Positions 9,501 through 16,762 of a stretch of 60,516 bases of DNA are shown piece after piece. Position 1 is the stretch's first letter. Each line of letters begins with the position of its first letter. The stretch comes from an uncultured Prevotella sp. (lineage in GTDB: Bacteria > Bacteroidota > Bacteroidia > Bacteroidales > Bacteroidaceae): contig CAJODF010000004.1 of assembly GCA_905233555.1 (NCBI GenBank), positions 1 through 60,516 on the forward strand, given 5' to 3'. The position numbers were made by a program, and so were the translations under genes. The notes under the pieces were generated by a model. The model was not told the origin of the DNA and did no database searches. It was given only the letters and a program-made list of their open reading frames with translations.

Positions 9501-9581
9501 TTTCCAATCTTTATCAGATAATAGAATTAAAGCATCCTTTCCTTCCAAATCCAGAACTCTAAAGATTCTTTCTAATCCCAT
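6561..9581 (-). CDS. Large Eco57I-like N6-adenine DNA methyltransferase
   Basis: A 1006-residue class I adenine methylase. Numbering from the upstream TTG, seven codons before the chosen start, it has YYTP at 308-311, the S-adenosylmethionine motif DPACGSG at 339-345 and the catalytic NPPW at 451-454. The region after about 650 resembles a TaqI/Eco57I-type target-recognition domain. Residues 1-130 are an extra domain without an evident nuclease motif, unlike classical type IIG enzymes that carry their nuclease at the N-terminus. Cleavage may therefore come from the downstream PD-(D/E)XK protein. BREX PglX was considered, but no other BREX gene is present. Start 9581 (MGLERIF) was chosen because the promoter box overlaps the TTG at 9602. 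Confidence 0.82.
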   Translation of the reverse strand: MGLERIFRVLDLEGKDALILLSDKDWKSKVSFPSRIYRLLDDNESILSEAKAVFCYNNSPLILFFENPSNINALHKAIWNFNETPIVIISTNNTVSIYNGFAFDKDTKKLHTIGNESNLSNFTYFQLVTGSSWETYQDELGYKNRVDYYLLKNIEAAQRKMQASGLKRDLANKLLGKVIFIRYLIDRKVKLHFRNIPKYWSNDDLLVLFNDKNLVWEFFEYLQDSENGFNGDLFRIDKREFDTIPQKGFDIIIKLLSFEEIDTGQTSLFDIYDFSILPVEFISNVYEKFIGKENQENKGAYYTPTFLVDYIVSKTVGKYLSEKNTYQCKILDPACGSGIFLVESLRRLIDKYMELYPVYNRDSETFRNELKKIAKENIFGVDSDISAVQVAIFSVYLTLLDYQKPADIEKFKFPNLFNSNFFCNDTFSITDEFSGIEFDYIIGNPPWKRGRVENDELWTRKRFPYELYIKNRAKEEGLKKIICNNEIAQAFVVRSMDFMSDKTQCAFVLTSKILYNIQGKSFRQYILDHLYIDNVFEMAPVRREVFDKSNDKAIAPACILFYRNARGNNTHDNIVTHISLKPSRFFTLFKIFSILKTDVQEVQQGLLRKEDSLWKVLVYGSYLDYNFIKRLKKYKPISEYLKEHHAIVKQGLKRVDGNKKINIEELVGWDFLDLRKEIGQFFIPEKHSKWEIPYVGYIHRENGKICKDIFTPPMLLIKETTNTKLESISAVSTQKLVFTDKITSVKLHCNNDTDIYRIIACLINSSLFAYYIQQHSSTAGIMIEQQVNDKERFAFPFVYCEPLINLAKKLEERQKDIQSFVNREDDILKLKKDIDDIVCQAFKMTPTEMDLLAYNKEYIIPFAMKQEGYDRFLMPVVNKDDPYFKDYINIILDRFNGSFARIGKRITAILWHTKQFVGIFFKVVPDDVTTPSIVTLNKQNDAEAIKKLIELSSEKLTERLFVQKDVRGFERDGFYVFKPNERRLWHKAIAHLDANKFADAMLNVKG

Positions 9582-9600
9582 AGAACCAGTATTAATTTGC

Positions 9601-9608
9601 AAAAATAC
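9601..9608 (-). promoter_or_regulatory. -7 box (TATTTTTG) for the methylase operon
   Basis: TATTTTTG on the minus strand ends 19 bp before the ATG at 9581. It overlaps the possible TTG start at 9602 and so decides the start of the methylase. Confidence 0.65.
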
Positions 9609-9759
9609 TGTTTTCTTTCAATTAATTCAAGTTTTTATGGCAATATTTAGTAATTTTTATGTTTTCAATGATAAAATACTATGTTAATTCAACATCCCGA
9701 TTCTCTTTTTGGATTTGATGGGGGAAGGTGGTTTTGAGGAAACCTATCTGTTATTGTCG

Positions 9760-9767
9760 TAATTTTG
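9760..9767 (+). promoter_or_regulatory. -7 box (TAATTTTG) for the HU-like gene
   Basis: TAATTTTG matches the Bacteroidales consensus and leaves a leader of roughly 80 bases before the ATG at 9854. It sits at the boundary between the AT-rich island and the more GC-rich core sequence. Confidence 0.65.
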
Positions 9768-9853
9768 CAGCCGGAAATCAGAAGCAGACCAGGGCCCGGC
9801 GAGATGATGATTCCAGAGAACTAGAGTCATTAACAATTTAAAAACAAAAGACT

Positions 9854-10516
9854 ATGGCAGTAACAGTAAGTCTCAAACAGAACCAGAATTCACATTCTAC
9901 AGGTTACAAGAAGTGGTACCCACGTGCCAAGTACGGCAAGATTATCGACCTCTCGGGACTGGCAAAGCACATCCATGACCACCACGCCATTTATCCGGAG
10001 GACTTGGTGAGGGGTGTGCTCCAGTGCGCCACCCGATGCACACGGGAACTGATGCTCGAAGGCTACCCCGTGAAGTTCGATGGCCTCGGTATCTTCAAGG
10101 CCAGTGTGGAGAACGTACACGGTTTCAACCGACCCGCTCATGCGACACTGTCGATTGGCGGCAAGGACGATCAAGGAAAACCCGTTGGCATTCAGGCCAT
10201 CAAGATGATCTGTCAGGCCACGGGCGAGTTCACCCGCAAGGAACTCTCGGAAAGCAGCATCCTGCAGTGGAGCGATTTGGCAGAGAGTATCATCGCTGAA
10301 GACAAGAAGAAACTGGAGGGCGGGAACTCTGAAGAGAACATCGGCGAGAACGGTGATGAGAATCAGGGCGGTTCCAACCTGAACGGCGGCACGGGTACTA
10401 TCGACAACGGTGGCGGCAATTCTGGAGGCGGCAACGGAGGCGGCAGCAATCCTGACCCGGACAACGGCGGTGGCAGCGATCCCAATCCCGACGACAACGA
10501 TGGCGACGCAAACTGA
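9854..10516 (+). CDS. HU-family DNA-binding protein with a Gly/Asn/Asp-rich tail
   Basis: A 220-residue HU-like protein of the long Bacteroidales type. Residues 1-140 carry the HU-like fold (YGKIIDLSGLAKHI, LMLEGYPVKFDGLGIFKASV). Residues about 158-220 are a low-complexity Gly, Asn, Ser and Asp tail that is probably disordered. It begins with MAVTVSLKQN, as is common in this group. These proteins bind DNA and are abundant in Bacteroidales, often next to the small 'smalltalk' peptide, as here (41 bp downstream). The amidase often found with such pairs is absent. GC content is clearly higher than in the preceding defence genes. Confidence 0.85.
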   Translation: MAVTVSLKQNQNSHSTGYKKWYPRAKYGKIIDLSGLAKHIHDHHAIYPEDLVRGVLQCATRCTRELMLEGYPVKFDGLGIFKASVENVHGFNRPAHATLSIGGKDDQGKPVGIQAIKMICQATGEFTRKELSESSILQWSDLAESIIAEDKKKLEGGNSEENIGENGDENQGGSNLNGGTGTIDNGGGNSGGGNGGGSNPDPDNGGGSDPNPDDNDGDAN

Positions 10517-10557
10517 TCTAAAGGTGAAAAGTTGAAAAATTGAAAAAGTGAAGAATT

Positions 10558-10671
10558 ATGAAGAAAAAGAATTTTATTGAGGTGGCGGTGAAGGTGATAG
10601 TAGCCGCACTTACGGCCTTCCTGACGGCCATCACGACCACCAGTTGCACGGGCTACGGTCCATTACTGTAG
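10558..10671 (+). CDS. Smalltalk-family small protein
   Basis: A 37-residue peptide, MKKKNFIEVAVKVIVAALTA at its start and ending TSCTGYGPLL, with a single hydrophobic helix. It matches the Bacteroidales 'smalltalk' small-protein pattern in size, basic start, hydrophobic core and position just after an HU-like gene. The Cys in TSCTG could suggest lipidation, but the peptide is too short to be sure. The preceding 40 bp consist of GTGAAAA-like simple repeats that also form its leader. Function unknown. A strong hairpin terminator follows. Confidence 0.75.
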   Translation: MKKKNFIEVAVKVIVAALTAFLTAITTTSCTGYGPLL

Positions 10672-10680
10672 AATGAGGTA

Positions 10681-10718
10681 AAAAACGCCCCCGCTCGATT
10701 GAGTGGGGGCGTTTTTTT
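10681..10718. terminator. Bidirectional rho-independent terminator
   Basis: A 13-bp stem (AACGCCCCCGCTC / GAGTGGGGGCGTT, one G-T pair) with a GATT loop is flanked by A-runs and T-runs. It serves the smalltalk gene on the plus strand and DUF3237 on the minus strand, whose TAA lies in the T-run. Confidence 0.9.
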
Positions 10719-11232
10719 ATTTCACGCGCCAGACGTTGAGGACAATGCCTTGGAAGCCGCTGGAGAACGAGGGGGCGCAGAGGAAGAGCGAGTTGTTCAG
10801 CCACGCATACTTGCTGTCGGCTGGGGCCTCGAACTGGGGGGCGCAGCGGAAATAGAACGAGGGGTTGCCCTGGGCGTCCTTGCTACTGGCAATGATACCG
10901 CGATTGCGCACGTGGATGTTGACACCATCGTCAGTGCGGATGCTGTAGATGGCCTCTACTTCTGTGCGACCTGCGGCATTGGCCAACTGGTAGTCAGCAC
11001 CGCCGTTGAGGATGGTTCCCTTGATATTCGGACCTTCGAAAGTGCCGCCCGTGATGGGGATGACGGTGCGGCGACCATGCTGCGTCTCACCGCAGGAATA
11101 GGTCTCACCGAGGGTGACTTTCAGTTGCAGCGCAAACTCGAGTTGAGGGGTGTCCTTGGGAGCCTCAACCTGTGCGCCGGCATTCAGGGTGAATGCCAGC
11201 AACACAGCGATGATGGTTATAGCCTTTTTCAT
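10717..11232 (-). CDS. Secreted DUF3237-domain protein
   Basis: A 171-residue protein with a signal peptide (MKKAITIIAVLLAFTLNAGA, cut before Q) followed by a DUF3237 beta-barrel, recognisable from LGETYSCGETQHGRRTVIPI, GGTFEGPNIKGTIL and GGADYQL. The family is found beside carbohydrate-active genes but has no firmly known activity. Its ATG overlaps the xylanase TGA as ATGA, so the pair is translationally coupled. This suggests a periplasmic or surface role in xylan use. Confidence in the domain is high; in the role, low. Confidence 0.85.
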   Translation of the reverse strand: MKKAITIIAVLLAFTLNAGAQVEAPKDTPQLEFALQLKVTLGETYSCGETQHGRRTVIPITGGTFEGPNIKGTILNGGADYQLANAAGRTEVEAIYSIRTDDGVNIHVRNRGIIASSKDAQGNPSFYFRCAPQFEAPADSKYAWLNNSLFLCAPSFSSGFQGIVLNVWRVK

Positions 11233-13838
11233 TTGTTAATCTGTTTTTTACCGTTTCTGATGATGATACCCTTGTAGTTGTTGTTTACCTTGCGGCCGAA
11301 GAGGTCGTAGGCATCCTTCGTGATCGTGATGTCATTGTTCATGTCGTGGATACCTGTGGTGAGACATCTCAGTTCAACCTTGTCGATGTTGCACTGCTGG
11401 CCAGTGATAGTGAAGCGCATAATCTGCTGTCCTACCTCCAAATTCTGGCTCAACTGGCCTTCTACAGTCTTATAGGTATCCCAGTTGTTGTTGCCAGTCT
11501 GCGGCACGCTCACCTTGGCGAGCGTGATCATACCGCCATTTTTCTGAATGCCGATGCTAAAGCCTGAACCAGAGGTACCGGAAGAGACTGTGGCAACGTA
11601 TTGATAGGTGCCTGCCTCCTGAACATCGATGGAGTATTCCAGCCACTCTTTCTCTGCGGTGTAACCGATGGCGGTGCCACCGTTACCCTTTACGAAGTCA
11701 ACGCCTTCACCGTCCTTGCGGTATTCGGTATCACCTTCCCTGGTATTGTCGGAATCGTGGAAGGTCAGACCTTCACCGCCCTTGTCGAAGTTTTCTGCCT
11801 GGATGATGCCTGGGATGGCAATCGGTGTGCCAGAATAGGGCTCACGCTTGCCGTTGACCTTGAGCGTCTTCTTTGATGTTGAGGTGTTTTCTCTGCCTTC
11901 TGCATCGGTGGCAACGGCGATGATGGTATAAGTACCCTTTTCTGCGGGTTCAAACTCCATCGTGAAGGGAGCCTCTGTCATCGTGCCAATCAGAAGGTCG
12001 TTGGCAAAGATCTTGATGCTGGCGATGGTGCTGTTGGGACTCTCAGCCTCTGCCTCGATAGTAACCTTTTCACCCAGATCGATGGTCGTGGGGCTGACTG
12101 TGAATTTGGTGAATTTGATGCTCTTGTCCTGCTCGTAGCGGCGGAAGGTGAGGCTCTTGACGCAGAAGCCGCCCTTATCGATGTTCAGGCAGAGTGTGTG
12201 ACGACCAGCCGTCAGGGGCTCCTTCATCGCAAAGTTCACGGTACGGAACTCAGTGGCGCTACCCGTCTTGGGCACTTCGATGAAGTCCGTGAGATAAATC
12301 AGTTTTTCCAACGTATATTCTGCCAGGTGGAACCAGCCACCAGTCTTTGTGGAGGCAATTTCCATATCAATCGAGTAGAGTCCATCTTCCTTCACATCGA
12401 CAGTGTATTCTGCCCATGCGCCGTCTTTGGTAGCCGTGCTGACATTGCGTGAGGTGTTGCTGTAGGATACGCCGGAAGCACCCTTGTCGTATTCATCGGC
12501 ATTGATGGTGCCTGGCAGTGTTGGCACAGTCTCATTGAAGGGTGCACGTGCCTCTGTTGAACTGAGCACGTTGAAGCGCGAAAGACGCTCGTAGGTCGAA
12601 CCGTCGGTGGCAGTGAGCACAGCCTTCAGTTCCTTCCAACCTGTCTTGGCATCTTCAGGTACGTCATACGATGTCAGATAAGGTGCCTCGGTCATGGTGG
12701 CAATCAGTTCGTCACCCACATAGAGGTCGATCTTCTGGATAGTCTTCGTGGCCATGCTGGCACGTACCAGAATAGGCAGATTGTCGCCCTTGGCCACCTT
12801 CAGGTCACGGGGACGTATATAGATAGAGGCTTCCTTCTTCATGCCGGGGAAGGGGCTCTTGGCGTTCTTGGCCTCATCGGTCTGCATGTATTCGCGCAGC
12901 CAGGTCATAGCGGGACGATCCTTGCCGTTCTTGATGATACCAGAGTTGGAGACCCAGGTGGCTCCGTGGATGTAACCCCAGATAGTAACACCAGCACAGT
13001 AGTCGGCTTCCCACATCAGGGGGAAGATGTTTTCATATTGTTTTTTCTGCTGAGCATCGTTCTCGATGTCGATGTCCAATTCTGTGATGTACATCGGCAT
13101 CTTCAGGCCGTCCTGCAGTTTTTTCATGGAGTTCTTCAGGTTGCTCACACTGATGTTCGACACATCGTGCGACTGGCAGCCGTATGCATCAATCGGTGCG
13201 CCGGCATCGCGCAGAGTGCGTACCAGTTCGAGGTAGTTGTCCGTATCATGCTGGAACGTGTTATAGTCGTTGTAGATCAGGATGGCATCCGGGAAGCGCT
13301 CGTAAGCCATATCAAAGGCTTTGATAAGCCAGTCGTAACCCGTCTTACCACCACCTCCGAGGGTCTCCTTCATCATCGGGTTACCCTGCTGGTGCATACC
13401 CACGGCCTCGTTAACGACGTCAATCATAGGCAGGGTGGGGTATTTCTTCTTGATAGCGTCATACCATTTTACAACAGAATTATAGCGATCCTTGAGTGAC
13501 AGACTTGTCAACCAGCTCGGATACTGTGCACCCCATACAAATGCATGGAACTTATAGGTGAAGTCGTGCTGCTTGGCATAATTGAAGGCATTATCACAAC
13601 CCCAGTTGTAATTGTTATGATTGCCCTCAACAGAACCCCACTTCGACTCATTCTCGCAAGTAATCTGGTTCCAGAGTTTATAATACGGTTCTACACCGCC
13701 TCCTGCATCCACCTGATATCGGGTGGTGATGTTACCTAGGAACTTGTCGGGGTTAGACGACAACTGTGCATAGGCCTGTGTAGAAATGAGGCCAGCACCA
13801 AATAAACAGACTAACGTCTTTTTAAGTAATTGATTCAT
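11229..13838 (-). CDS. GH10 endo-1,4-beta-xylanase with two Ig-like and two CBM6-like modules
   Basis: A secreted 869-residue xylanase. A signal peptide (1-24) is followed by a GH10 catalytic domain to about residue 325, with acid/base E144 in DVVNEA and nucleophile E253 in YITELDID. Then come an Ig-like domain (about 335-425), a CBM6-like module (about 430-555), a second Ig-like domain, a second CBM6-like module with EWLEYSIDV (about 670-825), and a short tail YDLFGRKVNNNYKGIIIRNG. The tail resembles those on exported Prevotella surface proteins. The enzyme cleaves internal xylan linkages, and the CBM6 modules likely bind xylan. A clear promoter precedes it and DUF3237 is coupled downstream. 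Confidence 0.95.
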   Translation of the reverse strand: MNQLLKKTLVCLFGAGLISTQAYAQLSSNPDKFLGNITTRYQVDAGGGVEPYYKLWNQITCENESKWGSVEGNHNNYNWGCDNAFNYAKQHDFTYKFHAFVWGAQYPSWLTSLSLKDRYNSVVKWYDAIKKKYPTLPMIDVVNEAVGMHQQGNPMMKETLGGGGKTGYDWLIKAFDMAYERFPDAILIYNDYNTFQHDTDNYLELVRTLRDAGAPIDAYGCQSHDVSNISVSNLKNSMKKLQDGLKMPMYITELDIDIENDAQQKKQYENIFPLMWEADYCAGVTIWGYIHGATWVSNSGIIKNGKDRPAMTWLREYMQTDEAKNAKSPFPGMKKEASIYIRPRDLKVAKGDNLPILVRASMATKTIQKIDLYVGDELIATMTEAPYLTSYDVPEDAKTGWKELKAVLTATDGSTYERLSRFNVLSSTEARAPFNETVPTLPGTINADEYDKGASGVSYSNTSRNVSTATKDGAWAEYTVDVKEDGLYSIDMEIASTKTGGWFHLAEYTLEKLIYLTDFIEVPKTGSATEFRTVNFAMKEPLTAGRHTLCLNIDKGGFCVKSLTFRRYEQDKSIKFTKFTVSPTTIDLGEKVTIEAEAESPNSTIASIKIFANDLLIGTMTEAPFTMEFEPAEKGTYTIIAVATDAEGRENTSTSKKTLKVNGKREPYSGTPIAIPGIIQAENFDKGGEGLTFHDSDNTREGDTEYRKDGEGVDFVKGNGGTAIGYTAEKEWLEYSIDVQEAGTYQYVATVSSGTSGSGFSIGIQKNGGMITLAKVSVPQTGNNNWDTYKTVEGQLSQNLEVGQQIMRFTITGQQCNIDKVELRCLTTGIHDMNNDITITKDAYDLFGRKVNNNYKGIIIRNGKKQINK

Positions 13839-13869
13839 ATCGATAGCTATTAGTTATTATTTGCGGGTG

Positions 13870-13877
13870 CAAAGATA
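13870..13877 (-). promoter_or_regulatory. -7 box (TATCTTTG) for xylanase-DUF3237
   Basis: Perfect TAnnTTTG box on the minus strand, about 30 bp upstream of the xylanase ATG. Confidence 0.75.
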
Positions 13878-13929
13878 TACAATATTTATGAATTCTGTTC
13901 TTTGTGACGTATAAAAAATGTTATTTAAA

Positions 13930-15324
13930 TCAGAACTTGTAGTCGATACCCAGACCGATGACGTGGTTGGTGCGTGAGTAAGTCTCTAAGCCGTAGGAAG
14001 CCTGCTTCTCGTAATCGCTGTAGATGCTGCAGAAATAGCCGGCATTGAGGCGGACCTTCTCGTTGATGTTCCAGGCACCACCGAGACCAACGGAGTAACT
14101 GTCGCAGGCGAAGGAGGTGTTCTGCTGGTAGCCGTCGCTGAGGCCGTAGTCAGTGCGCTGACCACCACAACTGACGGTGAACTTCTCGTTGATGTCCCAT
14201 TCGATACCGGCGAGGATTTCGTGGGTGCCGTGCTTCAGTTCCTTCTGACGGTCGTTGGCCATCTTGGCATTCTTATCATCGAAGAAATGGTATTCGACGG
14301 TAGCACGGAGTTTCGGGGTGAATTCGAAGCCGGCAGCCACAGAGAGCAGTGCGGGCATATCGTAACGCGTCTTGGCACCGTCCTCGTATGGGGCAGTGTA
14401 GGCGCTAAAGCCGCCGCCCATCTTCTGCTGGATGCCTTGACCGATGGCCTGAGCCAGTTCTGCTGAAATGGCGCCAGCCACCACTAATTGTGTCAGCGGT
14501 TCCGTAACCAATTTGGTTGTGTTCAGGTCGGCGTTCAGACTGTTGGTCTCGTTCTTGGTCTCGATCTTCGTGCGGAACTCATAACGGGCTGTCAGCGTGA
14601 AAGGTCCCTGATGGAAAGCCAGACTCACGAGGGGGGTAAAGCCCCAACCCTTCTGATCGACGTCGAGCGAGAGGTTTGCAAGGTTTCCCATAGTGGAATG
14701 GGCTGCCTTGACGTGACCACGGTAATAGCCGTCGTAGTAGTTGGCACGGATACCTGCAGCAGCCGAAAGGCAGTCGAGTACTTTATAAGTGAAGTTGACT
14801 TGTCCACCATAGATATATTGTTTGCCCTTCATCTCGGAATCGAACTGGTTGGGAGCGACGACGGGCGTAGCGCCACCAGTCACTTCGGACAGACCTTGGG
14901 TGAACGAGGCGATGGTGCTACCTATCAGCACATTGAACATGGGGACGCCCTCCTTGTATTCGACGAAACCGCCACTGCCTACGATGCCAATCATCGATGA
15001 AATGGCCCATTTGTCTTTTTTGTATGAAGCGAACAGTGCAGGTACGATGGGGGCAGATGCCTTGCCTTCGTAGGTGGTGTTATTCCACTTGATGTCGCGA
15101 TACTGCCAGGGTTTCTGGAAGTTGAGTGAGAGTTGCCATCCTTCATGTCCCCAGGCGAGACCTGCGGGGTTGGAGTAGGCTGCATCGATGTCGAACGTAG
15201 CGCCACGAGCCATCATGCGGTCGAAAGCGATGTGATAGTTTGTGTTGGTCATCAGTCCGCCTGCACGGACGTTGGCAGCGAATGCTATCGTCATGACTGC
15301 CAGGATCAGGGCTTGTTTTCTCAT
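13930..15324 (-). CDS. OmpP1/FadL-family outer-membrane transporter
   Basis: A 464-residue outer-membrane beta-barrel. The signal peptide MRKQALILAVMTIAFAANVR ends at an A-G site. The mature N-terminus, with ARGATFDIDAAYSNPAGLAW, is the FadL/TodX hallmark. The protein ends in a strand closing with F, as expected for BAM-assembled barrels. FadL-type channels bring hydrophobic substrates such as long-chain fatty acids across the outer membrane; the substrate here is unknown. It has its own promoter, divergent from the methyltransferase gene, and does not appear to be in an operon. Confidence 0.9.
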   Translation of the reverse strand: MRKQALILAVMTIAFAANVRAGGLMTNTNYHIAFDRMMARGATFDIDAAYSNPAGLAWGHEGWQLSLNFQKPWQYRDIKWNNTTYEGKASAPIVPALFASYKKDKWAISSMIGIVGSGGFVEYKEGVPMFNVLIGSTIASFTQGLSEVTGGATPVVAPNQFDSEMKGKQYIYGGQVNFTYKVLDCLSAAAGIRANYYDGYYRGHVKAAHSTMGNLANLSLDVDQKGWGFTPLVSLAFHQGPFTLTARYEFRTKIETKNETNSLNADLNTTKLVTEPLTQLVVAGAISAELAQAIGQGIQQKMGGGFSAYTAPYEDGAKTRYDMPALLSVAAGFEFTPKLRATVEYHFFDDKNAKMANDRQKELKHGTHEILAGIEWDINEKFTVSCGGQRTDYGLSDGYQQNTSFACDSYSVGLGGAWNINEKVRLNAGYFCSIYSDYEKQASYGLETYSRTNHVIGLGIDYKF

Positions 15325-15356
15325 TTATTTTTAATGTTATGATGGTTGTTTGGTTG

Positions 15357-15364
15357 CAAAGGTA
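15357..15364 (-). promoter_or_regulatory. -7 box (TACCTTTG) for the FadL-type gene
   Basis: Minus-strand TACCTTTG, 33 bp upstream of the ATG at 15324. The GTGAAAA repeat at 15374 occupies the position of the upstream promoter element. Confidence 0.7.
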
Positions 15365-15373
15365 CGAAAAAAA

Positions 15374-15402
15374 GTGAAAAGTGAAAAGTGAAAAGTGAAA
15401 AA
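15374..15402. repeat. GTGAAAA heptamer array between divergent promoters
   Basis: Four tandem 7-bp GTGAAAA units lie between the FadL-gene promoter and the methyltransferase-gene promoter. Further copies occur in both orientations in the window. Confidence 0.9.
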
Positions 15403-15438
15403 TTTGCTGCTGCTTGTAAAAAACTCAAATAAAACCAC

Positions 15439-15446
15439 TATTTTTG
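15439..15446 (+). promoter_or_regulatory. -7 box (TATTTTTG) for the THUMP-like methyltransferase
   Basis: TATTTTTG ends 8 bp before ATG 15455. It lies inside a longer open frame starting at 15395 and shows that the longer start is not used. Confidence 0.7.
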
Positions 15447-15454
15447 CAGGCGAA

Positions 15455-16681
15455 ATGAACCAAGTTACGAGAGATTTTATCCGTGAACATGCTGAGGAAG
15501 ATGTCCGTCAGTTGGCACTTCGGGGGGCAAAAGACCTTGAGGTGGATTTGACCTATGCGCTGGAACAGATTGCAGGTAGGCAGATGGCAAAGACAAAGAT
15601 TCCTTCTTGGGCTGCCGTCGAGGACATTATCTATCCCCCACATCTGTCGATGGAACAATGTTCCAGTGAACAGACGGCGAGATACAAGACAAGTATCGCA
15701 GGAAAAGGAGCACTCGTGGTTGATCTAACGGCAGGCTTCGGGGTCGATATGGCCTTTATCTCACAAGGCTTCCAACGGGCTGTTCATGTAGAGCGTCAGG
15801 ATCAACTTTGTGCCATTTCATCGGAGAATTACAAACGTCTGGGTCTGCATCATATCGAGGTTGTCTGTGGCGATGGTGTGGAATATCTGCATCAGTTGGA
15901 TCATGCTGACCTGATCTTTCTCGACCCAGCCCGTCGGGATGAGCATGGAAGCAGGACTTACGGCATAGCCGACTGCACCCCCAATGTACTGGAAATCCTC
16001 GATGAAATGGTGGAAAAGGCAGATCGCGTATTGCTGAAACTCTCCCCGATGCTCGACTGGCGTAAGGCGGTGGCTGATATATGTGATAAACGTTACGCCC
16101 ACGTCAATGCCGTGCATATTGTCTCAGTGGATAATGAGTGCAAGGAACTGCTGGTAGAAGTGAGAAGTGAAGAAGTGAAAAGTGAAAAGTTTTCCACGAC
16201 CAAGGTGGTTTGTGTCAATCTGTTATCTGGTGGCAGCATGGAGCGTTTTACGTTTGACACTGTGGGTCTTGTCCCCAATTCCGCCCTCACTTTTCACTTT
16301 TCACTTTTCACTTTTCACTTCTTGTTCGAGCCCAATGCTTCCATCATGAAGGCGGGGTGCTTTGAACTGCTGGCACAGCGGTTTGGGGCAAAGCAACTTG
16401 ACACTAACAGTCATTTGTTTGTATCGGATACGGATATTCCGGATTTCCCTGGTCGTCGTTTCATCATCGAAAGGACGACCTCGATGAACAAACGCGAGTT
16501 GAAGGCTGCTCTTGAAGGTATTGAGAGTGCCAATATCACGGTACGCAATTTCCCCATGTCCGTTGCGGAACTTCGCAAGAAACTGAAACTGAAGGACGGT
16601 GGCGACGTGTTTATCTTTGCCACAACGGTTGCTAATGAGGGGCATATATTGTTCATTTGCCATAAAATACAGCGACTTTAA
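15455..16681 (+). CDS. Class I SAM-dependent methyltransferase with THUMP-like C-terminal domain
   Basis: A 408-residue protein with the S-adenosylmethionine motif VVDLTAGFGVD near residue 90 and LDPARRD near 155, typical of a Bacteroidales methyltransferase family with a THUMP-like C-terminal domain (MNKRELKAALEGI onward). An RNA substrate is likely but not shown. Two simple-repeat blocks lie in frame inside the gene: GTGAAAA units at 16160-16189 (VRSEEVKSEK, about residues 236-246) and the reverse-complement version at 16287-16322 (LTFHFSLFTFHF). They flank a 100-bp segment and could pair in the mRNA. ATG 15455 was chosen because the promoter box ends 8 bp before it. Confidence 0.82.
   Translation: MNQVTRDFIREHAEEDVRQLALRGAKDLEVDLTYALEQIAGRQMAKTKIPSWAAVEDIIYPPHLSMEQCSSEQTARYKTSIAGKGALVVDLTAGFGVDMAFISQGFQRAVHVERQDQLCAISSENYKRLGLHHIEVVCGDGVEYLHQLDHADLIFLDPARRDEHGSRTYGIADCTPNVLEILDEMVEKADRVLLKLSPMLDWRKAVADICDKRYAHVNAVHIVSVDNECKELLVEVRSEEVKSEKFSTTKVVCVNLLSGGSMERFTFDTVGLVPNSALTFHFSLFTFHFLFEPNASIMKAGCFELLAQRFGAKQLDTNSHLFVSDTDIPDFPGRRFIIERTTSMNKRELKAALEGIESANITVRNFPMSVAELRKKLKLKDGGDVFIFATTVANEGHILFICHKIQRL
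16160..16189 (+). repeat. In-frame GTGAAAA repeat inside the methyltransferase gene
   Basis: Degenerate GTGAAAA units (gtgagaa, gtgaa, gaagtgaaaa) encode VRSEEVKSEK without breaking the frame. The complementary array lies at 16287-16322 in the same gene. Confidence 0.85.
16287..16322 (-). repeat. In-frame inverted GTGAAAA repeat inside the methyltransferase gene
   Basis: About five TTTTCAC units encode LTFHFSLFTFHF. This is the reverse complement of the array at 16160-16189, so the mRNA could form a long stem here. Confidence 0.85.
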
Positions 16682-16683
16682 CC

Positions 16684-16712
16684 ACTTTTCACTTTTCACT
16701 TTTCACTTCTTC
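16684..16712 (-). repeat. TTTTCAC array upstream of a promoter
   Basis: About four tandem TTTTCAC units begin just after the methyltransferase stop and end about 13 bp before the -7 box at 16725. Confidence 0.85.
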
Positions 16713-16724
16713 ATTTCTTTTTCG

Positions 16725-16732
16725 TATCTTTG
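16725..16732 (+). promoter_or_regulatory. -7 box (TATCTTTG) for the acetyltransferase-parE operon
   Basis: Perfect TAnnTTTG box, 31 bp before the ATG at 16763, with the TTTTCAC repeat directly upstream. Confidence 0.75.
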
Positions 16733-16762
16733 CAACGAATTAAGGCTTAAACGACAAAGAAT

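Noticed and set aside
6561..9581. BREX PglX methylase
   Set aside because: No pglZ, brxC, brxA/B or other BREX genes are present; only a small PD-(D/E)XK gene accompanies it.
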